From positions 62,001-126,000 of the forward strand of contig NZ_CP035120.1 in the NCBI RefSeq assembly GCF_004087835.1: a stretch of 64,000 bases of DNA, given 5' to 3'. Positions 25,867 to 33,829 of the stretch are shown piece after piece. The notes beneath the pieces were generated by a model. That model saw only the letters and a program-made list of their open reading frames with translations. It was not told the origin of the DNA and searched no databases. This DNA comes from Halorussus pelagicus. GTDB lineage: Archaea; Halobacteriota; Halobacteria; Halobacteriales; Haladaptataceae. How positions within the stretch are numbered: position 1 is the stretch's first letter; every line of letters begins with the position of its first letter. The translations under genes and the position numbers were made by a program.

Positions 25867-27132
25867 ATGGATATCATCGAGGGCGCACGAATCAGTTGGC
25901 GAAACATCCGCGAGCACAAGCTTCGTTCGACGCTGACGACACTCGGCGTCATCATCGGCGTCGCGGCGGTCATCACGTTCGTCACGCTGGGCGCGAGTCT
26001 CCAGCAGGACATCGTCAGCACCGTCGCTGGTGGCAACGCCGCGACGATGTACGTGACCGCCCAGTCGCCGGGCGACAGTCGCATCCCGTCGCTCGGCGGG
26101 GGCGGCGGCTCCGTCGTCTTCACTCAGCACGACGTGGCACAGATACGACAGCTCTCCGGCGTCGAAATCGCGGTCCCGGAGAGCGGCATCGCCGCCTCGT
26201 CGGTGACGTACAACAATTCCAGTGTCGGGCGGCAGTTCGTCACGGTCTCCTCGCCGGGGTACTTCGCGGTTCGGAACATCCAGTTTCTCTCGGGGCGACC
26301 GTTCGAGACGGGCGAGCGCGAGGTCGTGTTGAACCGACCGGCCACCCGCATGTTCGGCGACAACGTGACGGTCGGGTCGAACATCTCGTTCACGCGGGCG
26401 GCGGGCGGCCAGCGACTGAACGCGACGGTGGTCGGAATCGTGGAAGCGACGGGCGGCGGCGAAGTCCTCGGGTTCAGTCGGAGTGGCGCGCAACCCCAAA
26501 TCTACGCGCCCGCCGAATCGTACTACCTGCGAACGTCGTTGAGTCCGACGCTGCAGCGCCAGCAGTTGGTCTACGGCCGAATTCTGGTCAAGGCCGACTC
26601 GCCCGGTCAGGTCGATGCCGTGCAGGGACAGGTCTACAACTATCTCGGGCAGGAGTCGGACGCCCGGCGACTCAAGACCCAGTCCTACCAGTTCGAGGTA
26701 ACGACGCAGGACCAGATAATCGGGCAGGTCCGGCAGTTGACCAGCACGTTTACCGCCTACATCACCGGCATCGCGGTCATTTCGCTCATCGTGGGGTCCA
26801 TCGGCATCGCCAACATCATGCTCGTCTCCGTCACCGAGCGGACCCGCGAAATCGGCATCATGAAGGCGGTCGGCGCGCAGAACCGCGACGTGCTCCAGTT
26901 GTTCCTCGTCGAGGCCGTGATGCTCGGCGTCCTCGGGTCGGCGCTCGGCGCGGTCGTCGGCATTGCTGGCGGCTACGCCGGTGCCCAAGCCATCGGACTG
27001 CCGCTGGCCTTCCAACCCATCTGGTTCGTCGCGTCGGTGGTCGTCGGCGTCCTCGTCGGCGTCCTCGCCGGACTCTACCCGGCGTGGGACGCGGCCCACA
27101 CCGACCCCATCGACGCGCTTCGGTACGAGTAG
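25867..27132 (+). CDS. MacB/FtsX-type ABC transporter permease
   Basis: 421 residues. An N-terminal membrane segment (LRSTLTTLGVIIGVAAVITF) is followed by a roughly 240-residue extracytoplasmic MacB-PCD-like domain and three C-terminal membrane segments of the FtsX domain, with the coupling motif TERTREIGIMKAVGAQNRDV and the terminal DPIDALRYE. It would work with a LolD/MacB-type ATPase to move lipoproteins or other amphiphiles or to transmit mechanical signals. No ATPase gene is adjacent in the window, so the partner must be elsewhere. The ATG at 25867 directly precedes the family start. Confidence 0.92.
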   Translation: MDIIEGARISWRNIREHKLRSTLTTLGVIIGVAAVITFVTLGASLQQDIVSTVAGGNAATMYVTAQSPGDSRIPSLGGGGGSVVFTQHDVAQIRQLSGVEIAVPESGIAASSVTYNNSSVGRQFVTVSSPGYFAVRNIQFLSGRPFETGEREVVLNRPATRMFGDNVTVGSNISFTRAAGGQRLNATVVGIVEATGGGEVLGFSRSGAQPQIYAPAESYYLRTSLSPTLQRQQLVYGRILVKADSPGQVDAVQGQVYNYLGQESDARRLKTQSYQFEVTTQDQIIGQVRQLTSTFTAYITGIAVISLIVGSIGIANIMLVSVTERTREIGIMKAVGAQNRDVLQLFLVEAVMLGVLGSALGAVVGIAGGYAGAQAIGLPLAFQPIWFVASVVVGVLVGVLAGLYPAWDAAHTDPIDALRYE

Positions 27133-27205
27133 TCTCACCGCCGGGTTCCGGTACGAGTAGCCCCGCCGACGCGCTCCGCTACGAGTGGTATCTACCACTT
27201 ACCGG
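27133..27205 (+). repeat. Short repeats of the permease C-terminal coding sequence
   Basis: The end of the permease gene (GACGCGCTTCGGTACGAGTAG) is echoed after its stop by CGGTACGAGTAG at about 27151-27162 and GACGCGCTCCGCTACGAGTGG at about 27169-27189. This looks like remnants of one or two further permease-gene ends or small duplications. Confidence 0.45.
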
Positions 27206-27230
27206 GCGATTGCGCGTTGCGCGCAATCGC
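27206..27230. repeat. Perfect 10-bp hairpin
   Basis: GCGATTGCGC, loop GTTGC, GCGCAATCGC. A second smaller hairpin (GTGGTA-TC-TACCAC) is at 27186-27199. Together they may end the permease transcript or mark a rearrangement junction; no T-tract follows. Confidence 0.5.
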
Positions 27231-27415
27231 TCGAATCGGGCCGTCGCGTTGACCCCTTCGCGTCGAAAGCCGCGATTGAACGTCGCCCGCGAGCGGTAAC
27301 GACGAACGCGGTCTCGCCACCGACCACCCCGACCCGAATAGCCACTGGATAACAAAGGACCCCCGAACACAACGGAGGGCAAGACCAGCGTCCGGTTGGA
27401 CGCGGGGAGTCCTCT

Positions 27416-29053
27416 ATGACCGAGCAGAACGTATCACACGAGACGACGGTACGCGACCAGCAGTGGAAACGCGACGTGCTCTGGCTCGCGCCCGCGTTCC
27501 TGTCCGGAGTCGTACTGTTCTACGTCTACCTGCGCTCGCACTCCTACCCTTCGTTCGGGGCGGGCCTGTATCTCCTCATCGCCGAGCGCATCTCGGAGGC
27601 TGGGTACGCGCTCCCCGAGACGATTCCCCACTACACGGAGGGCGGCGTCCCCTTTGCCTACCCACCCTTGATGTTCTACGTCGTCGCGGCGATAGGCGAC
27701 CTGACCGGTCTCGACCCCATCGCCATCTCCCGGTTCCTGCCGGGCGTCGTGACGCTGGCGTATCTCGTTCCGCTCTACCTGTTCGCCCGCGAGTTACTGG
27801 GTTCGCGCCCGCAGGCGGCCCTGACCAGTCTCGTCGCCGCGGTGAGTCCGCCGCTCTTGCAGTGGCACATCTCGGCGGGCGGCATCGTCCGGGCACCGGC
27901 GTTCCTGTTCTCGCTTGCGGGCATCTACGCCGGACTGCGCCTCTACCGCGACCGCGACCAGCGGTGGGTCGTCCCCTCGCTCGCGCTGTTCACGCTGACG
28001 GTGCTGACCCACCCGGTGTACACCGTCTTCTTCGCGCTGTCGTACGTCCTGCTCTACCTCCACTTCGACCGCACGCTCTGGGGACTCGCGCGCGGCGCGG
28101 TGGTCGGGGTCGGCGGTATCCTGCTGGCCGCGCCGTGGTGGACGCAGGTAATGGCTCACCACGGCATCGACGTGTTCACCGGCGCGGCGGGCACCCACGG
28201 CGGCATCGGCGGCGGCGTCCCGTCGCTGTCGGCACTCCTCCACATCGACCTCCAGAGCCTCTTCGTCGGGAGCGTGCTGTCGGTGGTGCCGCTTCTGGGA
28301 ATCGTCTACCTCCTGAACGAGCGGCGGTTCTTCCTCCCGGTCTGGTTCGTCGCGGTCACCGTCGTCGTCGGAAAGGCCCGCTTCTCGATGCTCGTCGGGT
28401 CGTTCATCACCGCCGTCTTCCTGCTGGAGTTCGTCGGCGCGCGACTCGACGCGCAGTCCCGGTTCCGCGTGGGTCGCCGCGGGGCGGTCACGGCCGCGCT
28501 CGTCCTGATAGCGACGGTGGGGCTGGCCGGGGGCGCGATGTACGCGACGGGCGACGTGGACGCCCACGCCGGGAGTCCATCGCTCCCGCAGTTCATCGAC
28601 CACGACGACGTGGAGGCGATGGAGTGGGCCGAGCGAAACACCGCCTCAAGCGCGACGTTCGTCGTGCAGGGCGACGCCGCCGAGTGGTTCCCACAGCAGA
28701 CCCACCGGACGATGCTGGTCGGGCCGTGGGGCGTCGAGTGGAAGGGCCACGAACCGTACACCCGACAGTTGGACCTCTTCCAGGACGTGTCCTCGTGCAA
28801 CAGCGCCCAGTGCATGTCACAGACGCTTTCGAACGAGGGCGTGCGCCCGGACTACATCTACCTGCCGAAAGGCACGTTCACGGTTCGGGGGATGCAGTAC
28901 CAGCGCACGAGCAAACTGGCGATGTCGATGCACCTCTCGCCGACGTACCGGACCGTCTTCGAGAACGACGGCGTCATCGTCTTCGAAGTGCTGGGCGAAG
29001 GAGAGCGCGACGAGAAACGGTCCGACGACGCCACCGGAAACGGCGGCGAGTAG
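27416..29053 (+). CDS. Polytopic membrane protein, GT-C glycosyltransferase-like
   Basis: 545 residues with about ten membrane segments in the first 375 residues and a soluble C-terminal domain of about 150 residues. An acidic loop after the first membrane segment and the PFAYPPLMFYVVAAIGDLTG segment resemble the substrate loops of the GT-C/ArnT/PMT superfamily, which use lipid-linked sugars. The C-terminal part (EAMEWAERNTASSATFVVQG onward) is typical of archaeal 6-pyruvoyl-like membrane GT-C proteins. Donor and acceptor are unknown. There is no operon partner; the nearest glycosyltransferase is 3 kb away. Confidence 0.7.
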   Translation: MTEQNVSHETTVRDQQWKRDVLWLAPAFLSGVVLFYVYLRSHSYPSFGAGLYLLIAERISEAGYALPETIPHYTEGGVPFAYPPLMFYVVAAIGDLTGLDPIAISRFLPGVVTLAYLVPLYLFARELLGSRPQAALTSLVAAVSPPLLQWHISAGGIVRAPAFLFSLAGIYAGLRLYRDRDQRWVVPSLALFTLTVLTHPVYTVFFALSYVLLYLHFDRTLWGLARGAVVGVGGILLAAPWWTQVMAHHGIDVFTGAAGTHGGIGGGVPSLSALLHIDLQSLFVGSVLSVVPLLGIVYLLNERRFFLPVWFVAVTVVVGKARFSMLVGSFITAVFLLEFVGARLDAQSRFRVGRRGAVTAALVLIATVGLAGGAMYATGDVDAHAGSPSLPQFIDHDDVEAMEWAERNTASSATFVVQGDAAEWFPQQTHRTMLVGPWGVEWKGHEPYTRQLDLFQDVSSCNSAQCMSQTLSNEGVRPDYIYLPKGTFTVRGMQYQRTSKLAMSMHLSPTYRTVFENDGVIVFEVLGEGERDEKRSDDATGNGGE

Positions 29054-29078
29054 CCCGAAATCACGCAGAAGCGACGAC

Positions 29079-30251
29079 TCAGAACAGCGGGTCCAACTCG
29101 CCGTCCTCGTCCTCGATGAGGTCGGTCGTACTTTCGTCGCTCTGAGACCGAATCTCGTCGATATTGTCCTGCGTCTCGACGGCCACCTCCTGTAGCTCCT
29201 CGACACGCGGGACCTGCGAGACGCCGGACAGCAGGACGACCCCGGCGACCTGCTCCGCGCCGCCGACCGGGTAGTCGCCGCCCCGGACCTCCATCGACCC
29301 GGTCTGATTTTCGAGCCACTTGCGGCCCTTCTCGACGCCCTTGCGGTTCAGGTACTCGGGCGGCCCGCTGGCGACCAACAGCGACCGCTCGGCGCTGTCT
29401 ATCTCGCAGGGAAGGGTGAGTCGTCCGAGTGCGGCCTTTCGAACCAGACTCGTGATGCGGTTAGTCGCGTGCGTCGAGTCCACTTCCTCGGTGCCGTTGC
29501 TCTTAAACCGCGAGAGCAGGCCCCCAGAGGGGTTCTCGACGCTCTCTTCGGCGTACCCAATGGTCGAGACGCCGCCGGTGTCGAGCGTGTTGATAATCTC
29601 GCTGGAGTCCACGACACTCTCGCCGACTTCGTCGTCGCCCGAGACCTCGCCCGCGCCGAAGAGGATGCCGAACCGCCGAACGATTTCCTCGTTGATGCGG
29701 TCGTAGCCCGACCCGACGCTCTCGCCCGCCTCGCGCCACGCGTCGTTGTCGAAGACGAGCAGGTTGTCCACCTCGCGGACGAACGTCTGGAACGACCGCG
29801 CGGCGTTCAGCGTGTAGATGCCGCCCTCGTCTCTGCCGGGGAGGACGCCGAGACCGTACACCGGTTCGGTGTAGATGCGCTTGAGATACTTCGCCAAGAC
29901 TGGCGCGCCGCCTGACCCCGTGCCGCCGCCCATCCCCGCGACGATGAGGAAGGCGTCGATGTCGTGGATGGGTACGTTATCCACCGCGCCCTGCACCTCG
30001 TCGATGTCCTCCTCAGTGATTTCCGCGCCCAGCTCGTTGTCCGCGCCGACACCGTGGCCTTTCACCCGCGATTGGCCGATGAGAACCTGATTCTCCTCGG
30101 GAACGTAGTCGAGACCCGCGAGGTCGGCCTTCGCGGTGTTGACCGCGACGGCCGAGCGCACCGCCTCGCCGCCGGTGCGTCGGTCGTACTCGATGAACTT
30201 GTCCACGATTTTGCCACCGGCCTGCCCGAATCCGACCATCGCCAGTTTCAT
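29079..30251 (-). CDS. cetZ: CetZ tubulin/FtsZ-family cytoskeletal GTPase
   Basis: 390 residues. The N-terminal GFGQAGG (7-13), the tubulin/FtsZ signature GGGTGSGG (108-115) and the T7-side segments place it in this GTPase superfamily. The MKLAMVGFGQAGGKIVDKF start, the KGHGVGADNELG loop and the acidic ELDPLF terminus are CetZ features rather than FtsZ. CetZ proteins polymerise with GTP at the membrane and control cell shape and motility in Haloferax. Which CetZ number this is cannot be fixed from the window. A TATA-like TGTATATCAG lies near 30337-30345 on this strand. Confidence 0.93.
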   Translation of the reverse strand: MKLAMVGFGQAGGKIVDKFIEYDRRTGGEAVRSAVAVNTAKADLAGLDYVPEENQVLIGQSRVKGHGVGADNELGAEITEEDIDEVQGAVDNVPIHDIDAFLIVAGMGGGTGSGGAPVLAKYLKRIYTEPVYGLGVLPGRDEGGIYTLNAARSFQTFVREVDNLLVFDNDAWREAGESVGSGYDRINEEIVRRFGILFGAGEVSGDDEVGESVVDSSEIINTLDTGGVSTIGYAEESVENPSGGLLSRFKSNGTEEVDSTHATNRITSLVRKAALGRLTLPCEIDSAERSLLVASGPPEYLNRKGVEKGRKWLENQTGSMEVRGGDYPVGGAEQVAGVVLLSGVSQVPRVEELQEVAVETQDNIDEIRSQSDESTTDLIEDEDGELDPLF

Positions 30252-30461
30252 CTCGACCCCTCACTCGCGCGGTTCAACCGGTGCCTGCCGTCGGCGCTGA
30301 CGACACCTGTAACTCCGAAATAACTCCCGTACTGGCTGATATACATTCCGTAGCCTCCGGGGGGAAGACCACGGGGTCAGTGATAAATCTTCAACTCGGT
30401 TTCGTGTGCCGACGACCGGGCGGCGGCGTCAGGGCGAGCGTAACCGCTGGCGCTCGCGGAC

Positions 30462-30704
30462 TCAGGCCGACGCCGACACGCTCTCGCCGACCGACGCCAC
30501 GATGGCGTCCATGTCGAACTCGTCTTCTTCCTTGTCGAAAATAGTCTCGCCGTCGGCGCGCACCTCGAAGACGCCGCTGTCGCCAGTCACGAGGGCCACC
30601 GAGTCGAGGCGTTCGCCGTATTCCTCCAAGAGCGCGTGCTGTACGTCCTGTGCCCGGTCGAGCATCCCGCAGGGGACGCAGTACTCGATTTCGACTTGTG
30701 TCAT
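30462..30704 (-). CDS. SelT/SelW/SelH (Rdx) family thioredoxin-like protein
   Basis: 80 residues. It has the Rdx redox motif C9-V-P-C12 right after the first strand (VEIEYCVPCGML), the family GVFEVRADGETIFDK segment and an acidic C-terminus. These are small thioredoxin-fold redox proteins, with Cys at the selenocysteine site. Role unknown in archaea. An in-frame GTG at 30710 could add two residues; the ATG at 30704 is preferred. Confidence 0.88.
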   Translation of the reverse strand: MTQVEIEYCVPCGMLDRAQDVQHALLEEYGERLDSVALVTGDSGVFEVRADGETIFDKEEDEFDMDAIVASVGESVSASA

Positions 30705-30777
30705 GTTCACGCAGAACTACTTCCTCTAGTTACTTAAATCAACGCGCAGGAGGTCCGGCTAGCGACCGAGGGGGCGC

Positions 30778-31380
30778 TCAGTCGTCGTCGGCCAGTCGAT
30801 AGGTATCGATTTCTGTGTCGGTGTCCGTGTCGCGGTCGGCCGCGGTGTCGATGGCCTCGCGCGCGAGTTCCGCCACGTCGTCCAGCGAAAGCCCCTCCTC
30901 ACGGCCTTCGAGGACCCCCAGTGCCAACTGTGCGCCGGACCCGAAGGCGGCCACGTTGTCGCCGAGGATGGACCCGTCGCTCCGGAGACCCCGGATTCGG
31001 GGCTGCCTATCGTTTTTCTTGTCGTCGTCGCGGCCCGCGACGACCGCCTCCACGCCCTCGTCGTCGGCGATTCGACTGGCGACGGTGGCGAGTCGCGTGA
31101 CGCCCATCGCCTCGCCGCGTTCGGTTTCGTGGAACTCGACTTCGGTTTCGAGTCTGCGCCGGAACTCGTCGATTCCTCCGGCGCTCCCGGTGGTTTCGGC
31201 GTCCCCTGCACCGCCGGGTTCTCCCACGCCGTCGGACGCTCTCACCGCGGCCGCGCCGACCGCTCCGAAGTCGAAGACGTGGCGCTTGTCGTCGCTGGCC
31301 ACGGTCCCGCCCGCGGTGTGTCGTCGGTCCCCGGCCAGCACTGCTCCGCCGTCAGCCTCGACGGCGACGATGGTTGCCAT
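30778..31380 (-). CDS. Proteasome-subunit-like Ntn-hydrolase protein
   Basis: 200 residues. MATIVAVEADGGAVLAGDRR, then SDDKRHVFDFG, and later ILGDNVAAFGSGAQLALGVL follow the proteasome alpha/beta fold pattern (T..D...DRR.....K+). The potential nucleophile is Thr3, only two residues from the start, so maturation would need removal of Met-Ala. The linker around residues 60-75 and the acidic C-terminus are haloarchaeal additions. It is distinct from the canonical PsmA/PsmB and is likely a peripheral paralogue of unknown role. Confidence 0.8.
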   Translation of the reverse strand: MATIVAVEADGGAVLAGDRRHTAGGTVASDDKRHVFDFGAVGAAAVRASDGVGEPGGAGDAETTGSAGGIDEFRRRLETEVEFHETERGEAMGVTRLATVASRIADDEGVEAVVAGRDDDKKNDRQPRIRGLRSDGSILGDNVAAFGSGAQLALGVLEGREEGLSLDDVAELAREAIDTAADRDTDTDTEIDTYRLADDD

Positions 31381-31483
31381 GCATCGGCCAACGGCGACCG
31401 GGCGGAAGTGCGTTGTTGCCGACCGTTTCGGGCGGAGTTCTGTTTTCGCCAAACTTATCAAATAGATTCAACAAGATTCGGTC

Positions 31484-31654
31484 ATGCGTTCCGACCACGC
31501 CGCCCTCTCCGTCATCCTCGCGCTCTTCGTCGGATTCAGCGTCGGGTTTCTGTTCGCCCCGGACCCGACGGGAATCGCGCCGATTCTCTTCGGGAGCGTA
31601 CCGGCCGTCGTCCTCGCACCAATCCTGTATCACTACCTCGGGAAGGAAACGTAG
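31484..31654 (+). CDS. Small two-TM membrane protein
   Basis: 56 residues, ATG 31484 to TAG 31654. Two hydrophobic stretches, LSVILALFVGFSVGFLFAP and GIAPILFGSVPAVVLAPILY, with a short loop. Divergent from the proteasome-like gene. Codon bias is normal for the window, which supports it being real. Function unknown. Confidence 0.6.
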   Translation: MRSDHAALSVILALFVGFSVGFLFAPDPTGIAPILFGSVPAVVLAPILYHYLGKET

Positions 31655-31720
31655 CTCGGTGGAGGATTTCACGAGAACCCTGAAAATTCACGCCGACAGT
31701 CCCCGAAAGCGGCCGGACGG

Positions 31721-31906
31721 TTGAACGACGCCCTCGTAGTGAACTCGACACGGATGTCTCAGGCCGCCCGCGAGCGGTGGCAGGGCGAGACCGGCCAGAC
31801 GCTACCGGCGACGGCCAGAGACGCACTCGCCGTGACTGCGCTGACCGAAGCGGCCTACGAGTCCGCTCGGAGCGGGGAGACGGTGAGCGTGGAGTTGGAG
31901 AGCTAG
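31721..31906 (+). pseudogene. C-terminal relic of a Gfo/Idh/MocA-type oxidoreductase
   Basis: A roughly 60-codon open frame whose last 45 residues read GETGQTLPATARDALAVTAL followed by TEAAYESARSGETVSVE. This is the conserved end of Gfo/Idh/MocA sugar dehydrogenases, which are normally 330-380 residues. Nothing upstream matches the NAD-binding domain. A small separate gene is possible but less likely. Confidence 0.6.
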
Positions 31907-31926
31907 CGACCCGACGGTCGAAGCCG

Positions 31927-32040
31927 TCAATCGAACAGTTCCCGGTTGAACCCGTCGATTCCCTTCCAGTACGAGCGAAGAAGTATATACGCTATACTGA
32001 CGAAGACGCCGACCGTAACGAGCATCGGTAGCGGTTCCAT
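31927..32040 (-). CDS. 37-residue single-TM micro-protein
   Basis: ATG 32040 to TGA 31927. One membrane segment (MLVTVGVFVSIAYILLRSYW) followed by a charged tail (KGIDGFNRELFD). Its hydrophobic pattern and normal ending, in a gap between a relic and the glycosyltransferase gene, suggest a real micro-protein. Function unknown. Confidence 0.45.
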   Translation of the reverse strand: MEPLPMLVTVGVFVSIAYILLRSYWKGIDGFNRELFD

Positions 32041-32112
32041 ACCCGGACCAGAGTGATACAGTCACATAACGATACTGTTAGTTCGGAGCAGATTCGACCC
32101 TGCCTCGGGTCG

Positions 32113-33039
32113 TCACGTCACCGACTCGTAGACGCCTTCGATGCGCTCGGCCATGCGGTCCAAACTGATGTCCCGAATCGCCTCGCGGCCGTCGGAGGGC
32201 CGCGGGTCGGCCAGCACGTCGGCCAACCCCGCCGCGAGTTCCTCGTCGTCGTCCGAGACCGTCGATGGCGAGACGCCGTCGAGGCGGTCGCGCACGTCGC
32301 CCACGTCGGCCGAGACGACGGGCAGGTTACAGCTCATCGCCTCCTTCACCGAGTTGGGCGACCCCTCGCGCTTCGAGGTCAGCACGAGCGCGTCGGCGGC
32401 GTTCATGTACGTCGCCACCTCGGCGTGGGGGACGCCGTAGACGACCTGTAACTCCACGTCGGCGTCCACGCGCTCGCTGGCGCGTTCGACGATGCGATGC
32501 GCGCGCGGATGGTCTTTCACGTCTTGGGACGGCGGGTACGGGAACAAGACGTGGCGCGCGTCGGGGTCCCAACCGACCTCCGCGCGGGCCTCGGCCGTCG
32601 GCCGGGGAGCGAACCGGTCCATGTCGATGCCGTGGGGGATGACGTGGCAGGGTTGGCCGAGTTCCCGCGCCATCTCCTCGGACATGACGATGACCGCGTC
32701 GCAGTGGCGCGCACAGCGCTTCGAGAGCCATCCGTACTCGCCCATCAGGTCGGTGCCCCACAGCGAGAGGACGACCGGGAGTCGGAGTTGGGCCAGCGCC
32801 ATCGGCGCGGTCAAGCCGTAGTTCGCGTGGACGAGGTCGTAGCCCTCCCGCGACTCGGTGAGGACCTGCGGGACGAACTTGAGGTAGTCGCCAGCGGTCC
32901 GTTCGGTCATGTCCTCGCGGGCGACGTGGTCGCCCGGCGGTTTCATCGTCTCGCAGTTGACGCCGCGGCGTTCCAGCACCGTCCGCTGTTGCTCGAAGAA
33001 GCGGGCGTCCTCGTTCGAGACAAGATTGAGGACCTTCAT
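32113..33039 (-). CDS. Glycosyltransferase, GT4-like
   Basis: 308 residues, GT-B fold. The donor-side signature EGSPNSVKEAMSCNLPVVSA (E/SP-E motif) and the middle HVIPHGIDMDRFAP are those of GT4 enzymes using nucleotide-sugars. The N-terminal MKVLNLVSNEDARFFEQQ is short relative to the usual 370-residue members. The likely role is cell-surface glycan or glycolipid synthesis. The ATG overlaps the stop of a small upstream frame by ATGA (33036-33039), so the two may be coupled. Substrate unknown. Confidence 0.9.
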   Translation of the reverse strand: MKVLNLVSNEDARFFEQQRTVLERRGVNCETMKPPGDHVAREDMTERTAGDYLKFVPQVLTESREGYDLVHANYGLTAPMALAQLRLPVVLSLWGTDLMGEYGWLSKRCARHCDAVIVMSEEMARELGQPCHVIPHGIDMDRFAPRPTAEARAEVGWDPDARHVLFPYPPSQDVKDHPRAHRIVERASERVDADVELQVVYGVPHAEVATYMNAADALVLTSKREGSPNSVKEAMSCNLPVVSADVGDVRDRLDGVSPSTVSDDDEELAAGLADVLADPRPSDGREAIRDISLDRMAERIEGVYESVT

Positions 33040-33233
33040 CGTCGCCCTCCATCGGGGGAAACTCGCCAATTCGGTCCGCCGTCGTTCCGGCCCGCGCCGA
33101 GCGACGACCGCGAGACTGTGCGACCGTACCGGTTGACCTGCGCCGTCGTATTGAGAAACGGGTCGTTCATAGTGGTCTCTCCGCCGGAGCGTGGCCCGGC
33201 AGTCGTTACCGGCGATACCTCGGTTACGGTCAT
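33036..33233 (-). CDS. Possible small protein coupled to the glycosyltransferase
   Basis: 65-residue frame from ATG 33233 whose TGA overlaps the glycosyltransferase ATG by four bases. It has no motif and is rich in Gly, Arg, Ser and Thr. The ATGA overlap is the only positive sign; it may be a leader peptide or chance. Confidence 0.3.
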   Translation of the reverse strand: MTVTEVSPVTTAGPRSGGETTMNDPFLNTTAQVNRYGRTVSRSSLGAGRNDGGPNWRVSPDGGRR

Positions 33234-33377
33234 TGTTATGCACCGCCTGAAACGAAATTCGACAGCGGGCGCGTCCAATCGCGCGGTGTGATACCTTAAG
33301 ACACGATGACACCTTCGTAAGATAGCACGCCTATTTGCCGGTTTTGGGTAAAAAACTGAATTAAGCGGCCACCAAGC

Positions 33378-33386
33378 TTATAATTA
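33378..33386 (+). promoter_or_regulatory. TATA box of the PadR-family gene
   Basis: TTATAATTA about 30 nt before the ATG at 33414, in an AT-rich stretch that stands out from its surroundings. The same 33300-33410 region, free of genes, also contains AT-rich TTTTGGGTAAAAAAC at about 33340. Confidence 0.6.
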
Positions 33387-33413
33387 CAGGGGAACTATCG
33401 ACTATCGTAACAC

Positions 33414-33707
33414 ATGCACGACCTGACTGGTTTCCAACGGGACCTGTTGTACGTCATCGCGGGCAAAGACGAGCCACACGGCCTCGCAATCAAGGACGAG
33501 CTTGAATCGTACTACGAGAAAGAGATTCACCACGGTCGCCTCTACCCGAATCTCGACACCCTCGTCGATAAAGGACTCGTGGACAAGGGTCAGCGCGACC
33601 GGCGCACCAACTACTACGCGCTTACCGACCGCGGAAGCCGTGAAATCGCGGCTCGCCGCGAGTGGGAGACCGAACACCTCGGCGAGAAGTCGTCAATCAT
33701 CGCATAA
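33414..33707 (+). CDS. PadR-family winged-helix regulator
   Basis: 97 residues, the short PadR form. The start MHDLTGFQRDLLYVIAGKDE, the recognition segment HGLAIKDELESYYEKEIHHG, and the wing LVDKGQRDRRTNYYALTDRG are canonical; the C-terminal dimer helix is brief. PadR proteins repress genes for stress or membrane functions. Identical-looking proteins occur widely in haloarchaea. The target is unknown. Confidence 0.93.
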   Translation: MHDLTGFQRDLLYVIAGKDEPHGLAIKDELESYYEKEIHHGRLYPNLDTLVDKGLVDKGQRDRRTNYYALTDRGSREIAARREWETEHLGEKSSIIA

Positions 33708-33829
33708 CCCCGCGAACTGACAGCTCCCGAACGACTCCCTTTTCGCCCTTCACCGAATCGCCAAGAGCGACGCGACCGACGGGTCCGGGCCGAGTCCGAA
33801 CGAACGCTCCCGAGCGACGGCCGAATCGG

